DNA from: Pseudomonas sp.
GTDB lineage: Bacteria; Pseudomonadota; Gammaproteobacteria; Pseudomonadales; Pseudomonadaceae
Direction: 5' to 3'
Assembly: GCA_007713455.1 (NCBI GenBank)
Contig: VMRT01000007.1
Location: 1 to 64,000 of the forward strand
DNA: 64,000 nt
Shown here in pieces: positions 25,279-34,960 of the stretch. The position numbers were made by a program, and so were the translations under genes. The first letter of the stretch is position 1. Each line of letters begins with the position of its first letter. The notes under the pieces were generated by a model. The model was given only the letters and a program-made list of their open reading frames with translations. It did not search any database and was not told the origin of the DNA.

Positions 25279-26757
25279 TCACTGCGTCAGTAACAGATCA
25301 AGGGTGCCGCTGACCCCCAGCGTGCGCAATCGTAGGAGGTTGCGCTCGAAGGCATCGCGGAAGGCGAGCGAACGCGGAATCTGCGTGCCGAAGATCTCCT
25401 CGAGCCCGAGCAGGCGTTCGGCGAGGCCGTCGTCTTCCTCGACGAGAGACTGGCAGAAATCCGCGCGCGGATCGGGGATGCGGTACTGCTCGCCGTTTTC
25501 ATCGACGCCCCGCAGATACAGTGCCCAGGCGGCGACCACCAGGGCGGCCCGGTCCAGGGCAGCGTTATCGGCGATCAGGCGGTTGATGGTCGGCACAGTG
25601 AATTTTGGAAATTTCGAGGAGCCATCGGAGCACACCCGTTCCAGCTGATCGGCGATGGCACGGTTGGAGAAGCGCGCGATCAGCGTCTGCTTGTAGCGAG
25701 CGAGATCGATGCCGGGCACGGGAGCCAGTTGTGGGGTGACGTCCTCGTTCATGTAGCGGCGGATGTACTCGACGAACAGCGGATCGGCCATAGTTTCGTG
25801 GACGAAGCGATAACCGCGCAGGAAGCCGAGGTAGGTCAGCGCGAGGTGGCTGCCGTTGAGCAGCTTGATCTTCATCTCCTCGTAGGGCGCAACGTCGTCA
25901 GTGAACTGCACTCCGACCTTTTCCCAGGCCGGGCGGCCGGCGACGAAGCGGTCTTCCAGCACCCATTGCACGAAGGGTTCGCAGACCACCGGCCAGGCGT
26001 CATCGAGGCCGTGCTGACGCTCCAGGTCCTGGCGATGCGCCGTGCTGGTCATCGGCGTGATGCGGTCGACCATGGCGTTGGGGAAGCTGACGTTGCGCTC
26101 GATCCAGCCGGCCAGGTCGGCATCGACCAGGCCGGCGAAGGCCAGCGTGGCCTTGCGGGTCACGTCGCCGTTGTGGGGGAGGTTGTCGCAGGACATCACC
26201 GTGAAGGGCCCAACGCCGTCCCCACGGCGCTTGGCCAGCGCCGCGCAGAGCAGGCCGAACACGCTGACCGGGCTACGCGGGTGCTGCAGGTCATGTTGGA
26301 TTTGCGGCAGTTGCGCATTGAACTGGCCGGTGCTGTCGTCCAGGCAATAGCCGCCCTCGGTGATGGTCAGCGAGACGATGCGAATCTCCGGATCGGCCAG
26401 GCGGGCAACCACCGCCTCGGCACCATCCTCGCCCACCAACAGCATGTCGCGAATGCTGCCGATCACCCGGACCTCGGTGTCAGGCCGGTCGTCGAGCTCG
26501 ACCAGGGTGTAGAGGTAGTCTTGCGCGGCCAGTGCGTCGCGCATCGAACGTTCCTCGGCGCGTGTGCCGATGCCGCAGATGCCCCATTCCAGCCCCTCGC
26601 CGGTGTTCATCAGCGCATCGGTGTAGGCCGCTTGATGGGCGCGGTGAAAGCCGCCCACGCCGATATGGGCGATGCCGGTGGTGACCTCGGCCAGGTGGTA
26701 ATCGGGGCGCGCGATAGGGCCCGGCAGCTGTGGCAGATTCGCTTCGTTCAACTTCAT
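25279..26757 (-). CDS. mtlD: Mannitol 2-dehydrogenase (polyol-specific long-chain dehydrogenase)
   Basis: A 492-residue NAD-dependent polyol dehydrogenase oxidising mannitol to fructose, and usually sorbitol and arabitol too. The Rossmann motif IAHIGVGGFHRAHQAAYTDA lies at about 29-48. The catalytic Lys/Asn/His pattern of this family is in MKIKLLNGSHLALTYLGFLR. The length matches the P. fluorescens enzyme (about 490). GAGG lies upstream of the ATG at 26757, so the 49 residues of upstream open frame are not used. It is cytoplasmic and follows mtlK after a 106-base gap with a hairpin. Confidence 0.95.
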   Translation of the reverse strand: MKLNEANLPQLPGPIARPDYHLAEVTTGIAHIGVGGFHRAHQAAYTDALMNTGEGLEWGICGIGTRAEERSMRDALAAQDYLYTLVELDDRPDTEVRVIGSIRDMLLVGEDGAEAVVARLADPEIRIVSLTITEGGYCLDDSTGQFNAQLPQIQHDLQHPRSPVSVFGLLCAALAKRRGDGVGPFTVMSCDNLPHNGDVTRKATLAFAGLVDADLAGWIERNVSFPNAMVDRITPMTSTAHRQDLERQHGLDDAWPVVCEPFVQWVLEDRFVAGRPAWEKVGVQFTDDVAPYEEMKIKLLNGSHLALTYLGFLRGYRFVHETMADPLFVEYIRRYMNEDVTPQLAPVPGIDLARYKQTLIARFSNRAIADQLERVCSDGSSKFPKFTVPTINRLIADNAALDRAALVVAAWALYLRGVDENGEQYRIPDPRADFCQSLVEEDDGLAERLLGLEEIFGTQIPRSLAFRDAFERNLLRLRTLGVSGTLDLLLTQ

Positions 26758-26799
26758 CTCGGGCCTCGCTGGGCTTGAAAGTGGAAAAGCCGGGGGCCG

Positions 26800-26827
26800 G
26801 ATCGCTGCCATTGCAGGCGCAGCGATC
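26800..26827. repeat. Intercistronic hairpin between mtlK and mtlD
   Basis: GATCGCTGC and GCAGCGATC form a 9-bp stem around a 10-base loop with no T run after it. It is likely an mRNA-stabilising or processing hairpin rather than a terminator. Confidence 0.5.
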
Positions 26828-26863
26828 TGCCGGTAAGTCAGGGCTCGGGCGGCTATGGGGCCG

Positions 26864-27967
<1,104 letters not shown>

Positions 27968-28005
27968 GTTCGGAATCCTCTGTTGTTCTTCTCAGCTCAG
28001 CGGCG

Positions 28006-28839
28006 TTACTTCACAGCGCCGAACGACAGGCCGCGGACCAGCTGCTTCTGACTGATCCAGCCGAAAATCAGTATGGGGGCGCAGGCGAGGGTGGATACGG
28101 CTGAAAGCTTGGCCCAGAACAGCCCTTCTGGGCTGGAGTAGGAAGCGATCAGGGCGGTCAGCGGCGCGGCATTAGAAGAGGTCAGGTTCAACGACCAGAA
28201 GGCCTCGTTCCAGCACAGGATCAGCGACAGCAGCATGGTTGAGGCGAGCCCACCCTTGCTGATTGGCAGCAGCACGCGAACCATTTCCTGCATCAGCGTT
28301 GCGCCGTCCATGCGGGCCGCTTCGAGAATGTCGCGGGGTATATCCTTGAAATAGGTGTAGATCATCCACACCAGGATCGGCAGGTTGATCAGCGTGTAGA
28401 TGATGATCAGCACTGCGCGGCTGTCCAACATGCCGAACTGCTTGGCCAGCAGGTAGATCGGCACCAGCACGCCCACCGGCGGCAGCATCTTGGTCGAGAG
28501 CATCCACAACAGCGTGCCTTTGGTGCGCTTGGTCTCGTAGAAGGCCATCGAGTAGGCCGCAGGTATCGCAATCAGCATGCCTAGGGCCGTGGCGCCGAAG
28601 GAGATGGTCACCGAGTTCCAGGCGTACTTGAAGTAGCCGCTGCGGTCCTGAATCTGCAGGTAGTTCTCCAGCGTCGGCGTGAAGATGAGCTGCGGCGGTG
28701 TGGCGAAGGCGTCGATCTCCGTCTTCAGGCTGGTCAGCAGCATCCAGAAGATCGGGAAGAACAACAGTAGCGCGATTGCCCAGGCGAACAGCCCGACCAC
28801 TAGCGTATTGAGGCGGCGACTTTGTTTGAGCGTCAGCAT
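28006..28839 (-). CDS. mtlG: Polyol ABC transporter permease MtlG
   Basis: A 277-residue inner-membrane permease of the MalG class with six hydrophobic helices (first VVGLFAWAIALLLFFPIFWM). The EAA loop that docks on the ATPase is EAARMDGATLMQEMVRVLLP. The gene starts 10 bases after the stop of mtlF, with AGGACA upstream, so translation is probably coupled. It pairs with MtlF. Confidence 0.95.
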   Translation of the reverse strand: MLTLKQSRRLNTLVVGLFAWAIALLLFFPIFWMLLTSLKTEIDAFATPPQLIFTPTLENYLQIQDRSGYFKYAWNSVTISFGATALGMLIAIPAAYSMAFYETKRTKGTLLWMLSTKMLPPVGVLVPIYLLAKQFGMLDSRAVLIIIYTLINLPILVWMIYTYFKDIPRDILEAARMDGATLMQEMVRVLLPISKGGLASTMLLSLILCWNEAFWSLNLTSSNAAPLTALIASYSSPEGLFWAKLSAVSTLACAPILIFGWISQKQLVRGLSFGAVK

Positions 28840-28849
28840 CGATCTGTCC

Positions 28850-29794
28850 TCAGTACTTTTCGGTGAGATTCTTGCCGAGCATCCGCACCAGGATGATCGC
28901 CGCGATGTTGGCGATCACCACCGCAATCAGGCCGCCGGCCGAGGCCATGCCGACATCGAACTGCAGCAGCGCCTGGTTGTAGATCAGGTAGGCGAGGTTG
29001 GTGGATGCGTAGCCGGGACCACCGCTGGTGGTGGTGAAGATCTCGGCGAATACCGAAAGCAGGAAAATGGTCTCGATCATCACCACCACAGCGATGGGCC
29101 GGGCCAGGTGGGGCAAGGTCAGATGCCAGAAGATCGCGATGGGGCCGGCACCATCGAGGCGGGCGGCTTCCTTCTGCTCCTGATCCAGGGACTGCATGGC
29201 GGTCATCAGAATGAGGATCGCGAAGGGCAGCCACTGCCAGGACACGATGATCACGATGGACGCCAGCGGGTGCTGTGCAAGCCAGCCCACCGGCTGCGCG
29301 CCGAAGAACTTCCACACCGCCGCGAGAATGCCCGAGACCGGATGGTAGATGAGGTTCTTCCAGACCAGCGCACTCACGGTGGGCATGATGAAGAACGGCG
29401 AAACCAGCATGACGCGAACGATGCCACGCCCGGCGAAGTCTGCCGCCTCGAGCAATGCCGAGATCAGCACGCCAAGCACGACGCTGATCAGCAGCACGCT
29501 GCCGACCAGGATCAGGGTGTTGACTATGCCGGGCATGAAGCCGGCATCGGTCAGGAAGTAATGGAAGTTCTCCAGCCCGACGAAATCGTTCTCACCGGGA
29601 TATAGGAGGTTGTAGCGGATCACCGAAAAGTAGACGGTCATCGACAGCGGAACCAGCATCCACAGCAGCAACAGTGCAACGGACGGGCTGACGAGGAACC
29701 AGCTGGGGCCGAAGCGGCGTGGCTTACGCTCGCTCGGCTCGCCTGCCGATTCGGTGACAGGTGCCTTGGGCAAGGCTGCGGATGAGGTGGCCAT
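28850..29794 (-). CDS. mtlF: Polyol ABC transporter permease MtlF
   Basis: A 314-residue permease of the MalF class. A cytoplasmic N-terminal stretch of about 35 residues precedes six helices (first WFLVSPSVALLLLWMLVPLS). The EAA loop is EQKEAARLDGAGPIAIFWHL. The ATG at 29794 is chosen for the GGAG upstream; a start 20 codons earlier is open but has no RBS. It lies 96 bases after mtlE with a hairpin in the gap. Confidence 0.94.
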   Translation of the reverse strand: MATSSAALPKAPVTESAGEPSERKPRRFGPSWFLVSPSVALLLLWMLVPLSMTVYFSVIRYNLLYPGENDFVGLENFHYFLTDAGFMPGIVNTLILVGSVLLISVVLGVLISALLEAADFAGRGIVRVMLVSPFFIMPTVSALVWKNLIYHPVSGILAAVWKFFGAQPVGWLAQHPLASIVIIVSWQWLPFAILILMTAMQSLDQEQKEAARLDGAGPIAIFWHLTLPHLARPIAVVVMIETIFLLSVFAEIFTTTSGGPGYASTNLAYLIYNQALLQFDVGMASAGGLIAVVIANIAAIILVRMLGKNLTEKY

Positions 29795-29823
29795 GGGGGT
29801 GCTCCGGCTGTAAGAAGGCCTTA

Positions 29824-29841
29824 AGGGCTCGGGCGAGCCCT
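29824..29841. repeat. Intercistronic hairpin between mtlE and mtlF
   Basis: AGGGCTCG-GG-CGAGCCCT is a strong 8-bp inverted repeat in the mtlE-mtlF gap with no T run. Such hairpins after binding-protein genes protect the upstream mRNA and keep the binding protein in excess over the permeases. Confidence 0.55.
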
Positions 29842-29890
29842 GTCCGGTATTCACCTTCGATTAGGAAGGGACATTGCCTGCTTTGGATGC

Positions 29891-31198
29891 TTACTTGGGA
29901 TAGCCGGCGCGCTTCATTTCCCGCGTCGTGGATTGCTGCACCGCGGTCAGCATCTGCTCGACCGGCATCTGTCCGGTAAGGGCGGCTGCGAACATCTTGC
30001 CGACCTGGGTGCCGATGGCCTGGAACTCCGGAATGGTCACCAGCTGGATGCCGACATAAGGAACCGGCTTGGCCGATGGCGAGGCGGGATCAGCCTGCTT
30101 CAACGACTCCAGGGCGATCTTGGCGAACGGCGCTGCGGCCATGTACTCGTCGTTGTAGGTCGATTCGCGCGTACCCGGCGGCACATTGGCCACGCCATCG
30201 GTTTCGGCAACGAGCTTGGCGTAGTCCTTGGAGGTCGCCCAGGCGGCGAACTGCTTGGCGGCGTCCTTTTGTTGCGAGCTGGTCGGGATTGCCAACGCCC
30301 AGGAGTAAAGCCAGGCGGAACCCTTGTCGGTGTCTTCCTGCGGGGCAAAGGTGAAGCCCACCTTGTCGGCGACCTTGCTTTGCGATGTATCAGTGACGAA
30401 CGAGCCCGCTACCGTTGCGTCGACCCACATGGCGCACTTGCCGCTGTTGAACAGGGCCAGGTTTTCGTTGAAGCCATTGCTGGAAGCGCCTGGCGGACCG
30501 TACTTGCTCAACAGGTCCACGTAGAAGTTGGCGGCCTTGGTCCATTCGGGACCGTCGAATTCGGGTTGCCACTTCTCGTCGAACCAGCGCGCGCCGAAGG
30601 CGTTGGCGACGGTAGTGACCAGCGCCATGTTCTCGCCCCAGCCGGCCTTGCCGCGCAGGCAGATGCCGTACTGGTCCTCGCCAGGCTTGTGCAGCTTTTC
30701 GGCAAACTCGGCGATCTGAGTCCAGGTCGGGTGCTCGGGCATGTCCAGACCGGCCTGTTCGAACAGGTCGGTACGGTAGTAGGTCATCGAGCTTTCGGCA
30801 TAGAACGGCAGGGCGTAGAGCGTCCCGTCGACCGAAAGGCCCTCACGTACCGAACGGAAGACATCATCCAGATCGTAGTCTTCGGGAAGGTCCTTCATCG
30901 GCGCCAGCCAACCCTTATCGCCCCAGAGCGAGGCTTCGTACATGCCGATGGTCAGCACGTCGAACTGGCCGCCCTGGGTGGCGATATCGGTGGTCAGGCG
31001 TTGGCGCAGCACGTTCTCTTCGAGCACCACCCAGTTGAGCTTGATGCCGGGATTCTGCTGTTCGAAGGTCTTGGAGAGCCGCTGCATGCGGATCATGTCC
31101 GCGTTGTTGACGGTGGCAACGGTGAGGGTTTCGGCGGCCTGGGCCAGCGCAATCGAGGCCATGCAGGCGGTACCGAGCAGCAAGTTGAGTGCTTTCAT
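29891..31198 (-). CDS. mtlE: Polyol ABC transporter substrate-binding protein MtlE
   Basis: A 435-residue periplasmic binding protein of the family-1 (sugar) type. The signal peptide MKALNLLLGTACMASIALAQ ends near AQA-AE. Then follow VATVNNADMIRMQRLSKTFE and later GKCAMWVDATVAGSF, typical of polyol binders. AGAGGAG lies upstream of the ATG at 31198, so I reject the long upstream open frame. It is first gene of mtlEFGKD-xylB. Mannitol, sorbitol and arabitol are the usual ligands of this family in pseudomonads. Confidence 0.95.
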   Translation of the reverse strand: MKALNLLLGTACMASIALAQAAETLTVATVNNADMIRMQRLSKTFEQQNPGIKLNWVVLEENVLRQRLTTDIATQGGQFDVLTIGMYEASLWGDKGWLAPMKDLPEDYDLDDVFRSVREGLSVDGTLYALPFYAESSMTYYRTDLFEQAGLDMPEHPTWTQIAEFAEKLHKPGEDQYGICLRGKAGWGENMALVTTVANAFGARWFDEKWQPEFDGPEWTKAANFYVDLLSKYGPPGASSNGFNENLALFNSGKCAMWVDATVAGSFVTDTSQSKVADKVGFTFAPQEDTDKGSAWLYSWALAIPTSSQQKDAAKQFAAWATSKDYAKLVAETDGVANVPPGTRESTYNDEYMAAAPFAKIALESLKQADPASPSAKPVPYVGIQLVTIPEFQAIGTQVGKMFAAALTGQMPVEQMLTAVQQSTTREMKRAGYPK

Positions 31199-31324
31199 TC
31201 GTGGACTCCTCTTCCAGATCAGGGCCTGGAAGCACTTATTGTTTTTGTTGTTACCCGCGTACTGCGCTACGAGCGTCTGGCAGGCATTACAACGCCGGCA
31301 GCGGCCCCGCGACAAAGCCGTGAC

Positions 31325-31357
31325 TGCACTCGCTTCGATACTTTTTTGCACTCGCTT
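31325..31357. promoter_or_regulatory. Tandem direct repeat upstream of mtlE, candidate MtlR site
   Basis: The 11-mer TGCACTCGCTT occurs at 31325-31335 and again at 31347-31357, 22 bases apart, so both copies lie on the same face of the helix. This is the expected form of an AraC-family operator. It is about 130-160 bases before the mtlE start. Confidence 0.6.
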
Positions 31358-31496
31358 GACCGCGGTGGGCTGCCCGCAGCGGCACCGTCAAGACCTGTCG
31401 CAGGGGCTCAAGAACGAGGCCTTGCCACGATCATAAAGACGCGAGTGGAGCAGCGGGCGAGGAAGAGGGCGCTGGAGCCAGCCGGCCGGAAGCGTA

Positions 31497-32402
31497 TCAG
31501 CTGGCCAGGTTCTGCTCGGTCAGGCGTTGTTCGACGAGGCGTCGATAGCACGATGGGGTCATGCCCTTGAGCTGCTGGAAGCGGCGATTGAAATTGGACA
31601 GGTTGTTGAAACCCGATTCGAAGCAGACATCCGTGACCGGCTTGTCTTGATCGAGCAGCAGTTCGCAGGATTTGCTGATGCGCAGGCTGTTGACGAACTC
31701 GACGTAGCAGCGCCCGGTGGCGCGCTTGAAGAAGCGCGAGAAGTAGGTGGGTTTCATTCCGAGATGGCTGGCGACTTCCTCCAGGGGCAGCTCGCGCATG
31801 TAGTGTTCGAAGATGTAGTTGACCGCCATGTTGGTCCGGTCGGCCTGCTGCTCGTCGCTCAACTGTGCCGAAGTGGCGCCGGAGAGCAGCTGGTAGTCGT
31901 CGCACCTGGCAAGCAGCTCGAGCATGATCAGGAAATAGCCGAGGCGGGTGGCGCCGCGGCTGTCGGCGATCTGCTGCATCAGTTGGCGTGCCAGGGCGAT
32001 GGTCTGCGAACAGCGAAACTCGATTCCGTAGCGCGAGCGCTCGAGCATCGGCGTGAAGGTCCGCAGCTCGGAGAAGACAGCGTGGCCCGCTTCGAGCATC
32101 TCGTCCGTGAAGTTGACCAGCATGTCGCGTTTGGCCACGACCTCGCCGTCCTCGACCTGGCTGATCCAGTTGTGCGGCAGGTGCGGGCCGGTGAGGAACA
32201 GGCTGTCCGGGCCGAAATTGCCTACGTAGTCGCCGACGAACACCTTGCCGGAGCTGGCGACGATCAGATGCAGCTCGTATTCCTTGTGGTTGTGCCAGCG
32301 CACCAGCGGGCAGGGGAACCCGTGCTCGCGATAGATCAGCGAGTTGCCGTGGTGGTCGTCCATCAGCTCGTAGGACGGGTCGGTAATCTTCAACGCTCTC
32401 AT
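31497..32402 (-). CDS. mtlR: AraC-family activator of the mannitol operon, MtlR
   Basis: A 301-residue AraC/XylS regulator. The N-terminal cupin-like sensing half (about 20-130) contains PLVRWHNHKEYELHLIV. The C-terminal pair of helix-turn-helix motifs includes MRELPLEEVASHLGMKPTYF and ISKSCELLLDQDKPVTDVCF, ending with the family signature GFNNLSNFNRRFQQLKGMTP. The length and its place directly upstream of mtlE match MtlR of P. fluorescens, an activator responding to mannitol, sorbitol and arabitol. The ATG at 32402 is used; nine more codons are open upstream. Confidence 0.93.
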   Translation of the reverse strand: MRALKITDPSYELMDDHHGNSLIYREHGFPCPLVRWHNHKEYELHLIVASSGKVFVGDYVGNFGPDSLFLTGPHLPHNWISQVEDGEVVAKRDMLVNFTDEMLEAGHAVFSELRTFTPMLERSRYGIEFRCSQTIALARQLMQQIADSRGATRLGYFLIMLELLARCDDYQLLSGATSAQLSDEQQADRTNMAVNYIFEHYMRELPLEEVASHLGMKPTYFSRFFKRATGRCYVEFVNSLRISKSCELLLDQDKPVTDVCFESGFNNLSNFNRRFQQLKGMTPSCYRRLVEQRLTEQNLAS

Positions 32403-32468
32403 GCAGGGTCCGTTGTCGTGAAAGGCCACGAAGGGTTATAGCTGCTGAGGGCGCAACGGCCAAACCGG

Positions 32469-33401
32469 TCAGACAATTTCGTATCGGTAGGGCAGGTCCG
32501 GACCACGCCGGGAACAGGTGATGACAGCAGCGCTGCTGGCGAAGGCGAGCATGGCCAGCAGTTGCGCAGATCCCATTTGTGCGAGCCCGTGCGGCGAGTC
32601 AAGCTGCTGTTCGGCCAGGTAGGCGAGCAACGCGGCCTGGAAGGTGTCGCCGGCTCCCACGGTGTCACGCACCGTCACCGCATGCGCGGCCACATCCAGC
32701 TGCCCGTGCTTGCGGCTGAAGAGCTGTGCGCCGTCGGCACCGCGGGTGAGCACCACCAGCTCTGCGTGATGGTCCAGCCAGCGCTGGGCTATGCTCGCTG
32801 GCGCAACGCCTGGATAGAGCAGGGCCAGATCCTCGTCGCTGACCTTGATCAGGTGTGCGCGTTCGGCGAACGCCTCGACCCGCTCGCGCCAACGTTCGAG
32901 ACTGGGTTCGACGTTGAGGCGAATGTTCGGATCGAGTGAAATCAGGCGCTGGGCATGCTCGCGATGCAGCAAGGCCAGCAGCGTATCGGCAATCGGCGGC
33001 GTCACCAGCGAATAGGAGCCGAAATGGATGCCGCGAATCCCAGCAGGCAGCGGCTGCAGCTGTTCGGTATGCAACAGGCGATCTGCACAGCCTTCGCCGC
33101 GAAAGCTGTAGACCGGACTGCCATCGGCGCCGATGGCGACCATCGCCAGGGTGGTCGGCGCATCGAAGATGGCGAGATGCTCGGTGGCAACGCCTTCTTC
33201 CTGCAGCAGCTCTAGCAGGCGCTGACCGAAATGATCGCGGGAGAGCCCACCGAGCAGCGCGGCCTGCGCGCCCAACCGGGCCAGCCCGACGGCAACGTTG
33301 AACGGCGAGCCACCTGCAACGGCTTCCAGATGCAGACGACTGCGGCTGTCGGTCGAGGCCGCGAACACATCGAAAAGCGCTTCACCACAGACGAGGTACA
33401 T
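32469..33401 (-). CDS. mtlZ: Fructokinase of the PfkB family (MtlZ)
   Basis: A 310-residue PfkB/ribokinase-family sugar kinase that would phosphorylate the fructose produced by MtlD. Seen: GEALFDVFA at the start, AGGSPFNVAVGLARLGAQAA (family signature 1) and VRDTVGAGDTFQAALLAYL (signature 2 with the catalytic Asp in GAGD). CAGGAA precedes the ATG at 33401, so the 17 open codons upstream are left out. In the P. fluorescens operon mtlZ lies at the 3' end; here it is upstream of mtlR, 66 bases before it, with its own candidate MtlR half-site at 33491. Confidence 0.92.
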   Translation of the reverse strand: MYLVCGEALFDVFAASTDSRSRLHLEAVAGGSPFNVAVGLARLGAQAALLGGLSRDHFGQRLLELLQEEGVATEHLAIFDAPTTLAMVAIGADGSPVYSFRGEGCADRLLHTEQLQPLPAGIRGIHFGSYSLVTPPIADTLLALLHREHAQRLISLDPNIRLNVEPSLERWRERVEAFAERAHLIKVSDEDLALLYPGVAPASIAQRWLDHHAELVVLTRGADGAQLFSRKHGQLDVAAHAVTVRDTVGAGDTFQAALLAYLAEQQLDSPHGLAQMGSAQLLAMLAFASSAAVITCSRRGPDLPYRYEIV

Positions 33402-33490
33402 GGACGATTCCTGCTGGCGGAAATCGCCCGAGCTTAAACCCGGCGCCTGCACCGGGACAGTACGCCCGCGGCTGGCGGCCGATACGATCT

Positions 33491-33501
33491 TGCACTCGTT
33501 T
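33491..33501. promoter_or_regulatory. Candidate MtlR half-site upstream of mtlZ
   Basis: TGCACTCGTTT differs by one base from the 11-mer repeated before mtlE. It lies 90 bases before mtlZ. No convincing second half is seen 22 bases to either side. Confidence 0.4.
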
Positions 33502-34865
33502 CAGTACACCCAGACTTCGACGCGGCGATTCTTGATGCGGCCAGCTTCGCTGTTAGATGCCACTGGAAGTTGATCGCCCAAACCGTTGATTTCCTTTACA
33601 AGGATGCCGCCACGCGCCAGTTCGCGACGCACCGCCATGGCGCGCAGTTTGGACAGCAATGCAGTCCGCGCGGGATCGTTGCGGGCGTCGCCGAAGCCGA
33701 CCAGCACCGCAGCGTTCATCTGCTTGTCGTGGCTGTTGAGATAGTCGATCAAACGCTGCACGTCGCGTTGGGCCTTGTTGTCCAGTTGCGCGCTGCCTTC
33801 GGCGAAGCGGAAGTTGACGGTCAGTCGCTGTGCCTCCTTGGCCAGCTGCTGATAGGCCTCGGGCATCGTCGTCTGTAGCGGCAGCCTGATCGGCGCGATG
33901 GCCTGGGCCACGTAACCGGATTTCTCGACGATGGCCTGTCCTTCCGGGCTGTGCACGAAGCTCAGGAACTCGCGGGTCCATGCGGACTGCTTCTGGGGAT
34001 CGGCATAGAGGAACAGCCGGCGTGACAACGGATAGTCCTCGGTGGCGACCAGCGCCTGGCTCGGCGGCATGGGCTGGGAATCGCCATCGGTGATTGCCAG
34101 CGCTTTCGACTTGCCGACGGAAGCGAGACCGACGAAGCCGATGGCGCCGCTACGGCGGCTGACCGCCTGGGACAGGGCGTCGTTGGATTCATAGCGCACG
34201 GCGCTGGTGGCTAATGCCTGCCCCTGACTGTTCAGCACCAGCTCCTTGAAGGTGTCGTAGGTGCCGGACTGGTCATCACGCGCGTGCAGCTCGACGGCAA
34301 CGTCCGCGCCGCCCAGCTCCCGCCAGTTGGCGATCTGCCCGGCGAACAGGTGTGCCACCTGCTCCACGCTGAGGGACTGCACCGGGTTGTCGGGATGAAC
34401 GATCACCGCCAGACCATCGATGGCGATGACCTGTTCGCTCCCGGCGCTGCGCATGTCGCCCAGGGCGGCGAGGCTCTGCGCTTCGCTCTGTTTGATCGGT
34501 CGCGAAGCAGCGGCGAGATCGGCAGTACCGTCTTTTAGCCCAGCGAATCCGGTACCGGTGCCATGCGCGGCGACCAGTGCCTGCACGGTCCGACCGCGCT
34601 CGTCGAGGGCAGTGATGCGCTGCTCGTTTTCCTTGCCGGCCGGGGCGATGCGGACCGACTGCAGGCCCTTGGCCTCGAACAGGCCGGCCACCAGCATCGG
34701 TGCCAGCTTGGCACCCACGGTATTGGAGCCGTGGACGCGCAGCACGGCCGATCCGTCTGGCGGGGTGGGCGGGGCGGCGAGGCTGTTGCCGGAGGCGCTG
34801 CCCAGCGTGACCAGCAGCAGGGGCAGTGCCCGATTCCAGAACCGTCCAAACACACGTGACGTCAT
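33501..34865 (-). CDS. Phosphate-binding (PstS-like) protein with C-terminal OmpA domain
   Basis: A 454-residue exported hybrid. A signal peptide (ALPLLLVTLGSASGNSLAA) is followed by a PstS/PBP-like domain at about 38-310 (VLRVHGSNTVGAKLAPMLV, SRPIKQSEAQSL, ARDDQSGTYDTFKELVL with the phosphate-binding SGT loop). An OmpA-like peptidoglycan-binding domain fills about 345-454 (VNFRFAEGSAQLDNKAQRDV, ending GRIKNRRVEVWVY). The protein would be a periplasmic phosphate binder held to the cell wall. No pst permease genes are adjacent. A Pho-box-like element lies 44 bases before the ATG. Confidence 0.9.
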   Translation of the reverse strand: MTSRVFGRFWNRALPLLLVTLGSASGNSLAAPPTPPDGSAVLRVHGSNTVGAKLAPMLVAGLFEAKGLQSVRIAPAGKENEQRITALDERGRTVQALVAAHGTGTGFAGLKDGTADLAAASRPIKQSEAQSLAALGDMRSAGSEQVIAIDGLAVIVHPDNPVQSLSVEQVAHLFAGQIANWRELGGADVAVELHARDDQSGTYDTFKELVLNSQGQALATSAVRYESNDALSQAVSRRSGAIGFVGLASVGKSKALAITDGDSQPMPPSQALVATEDYPLSRRLFLYADPQKQSAWTREFLSFVHSPEGQAIVEKSGYVAQAIAPIRLPLQTTMPEAYQQLAKEAQRLTVNFRFAEGSAQLDNKAQRDVQRLIDYLNSHDKQMNAAVLVGFGDARNDPARTALLSKLRAMAVRRELARGGILVKEINGLGDQLPVASNSEAGRIKNRRVEVWVY

Positions 34866-34908
34866 CTCGCGACCTCCTTGTAGAAGGCCGCGAGATTAAG
34901 ACGGTTCG

Positions 34909-34926
34909 GTTACCAATAAATGACAG
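34909..34926 (-). promoter_or_regulatory. Pho-box-like element before the PstS-OmpA gene
   Basis: Read on the minus strand, CTGTCATTTATTGGTAAC matches the Pho box (CTGTCATAWAWCTGTMAY) at 15 of 18 positions; the first half is perfect. CTTAAT, a possible -10, follows 8 bases later. It implies PhoB control under phosphate limitation. Confidence 0.6.
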
Positions 34927-34960
34927 CGCGGGCGGCGCTGCCGGAATTGCGCAGCAGTCG

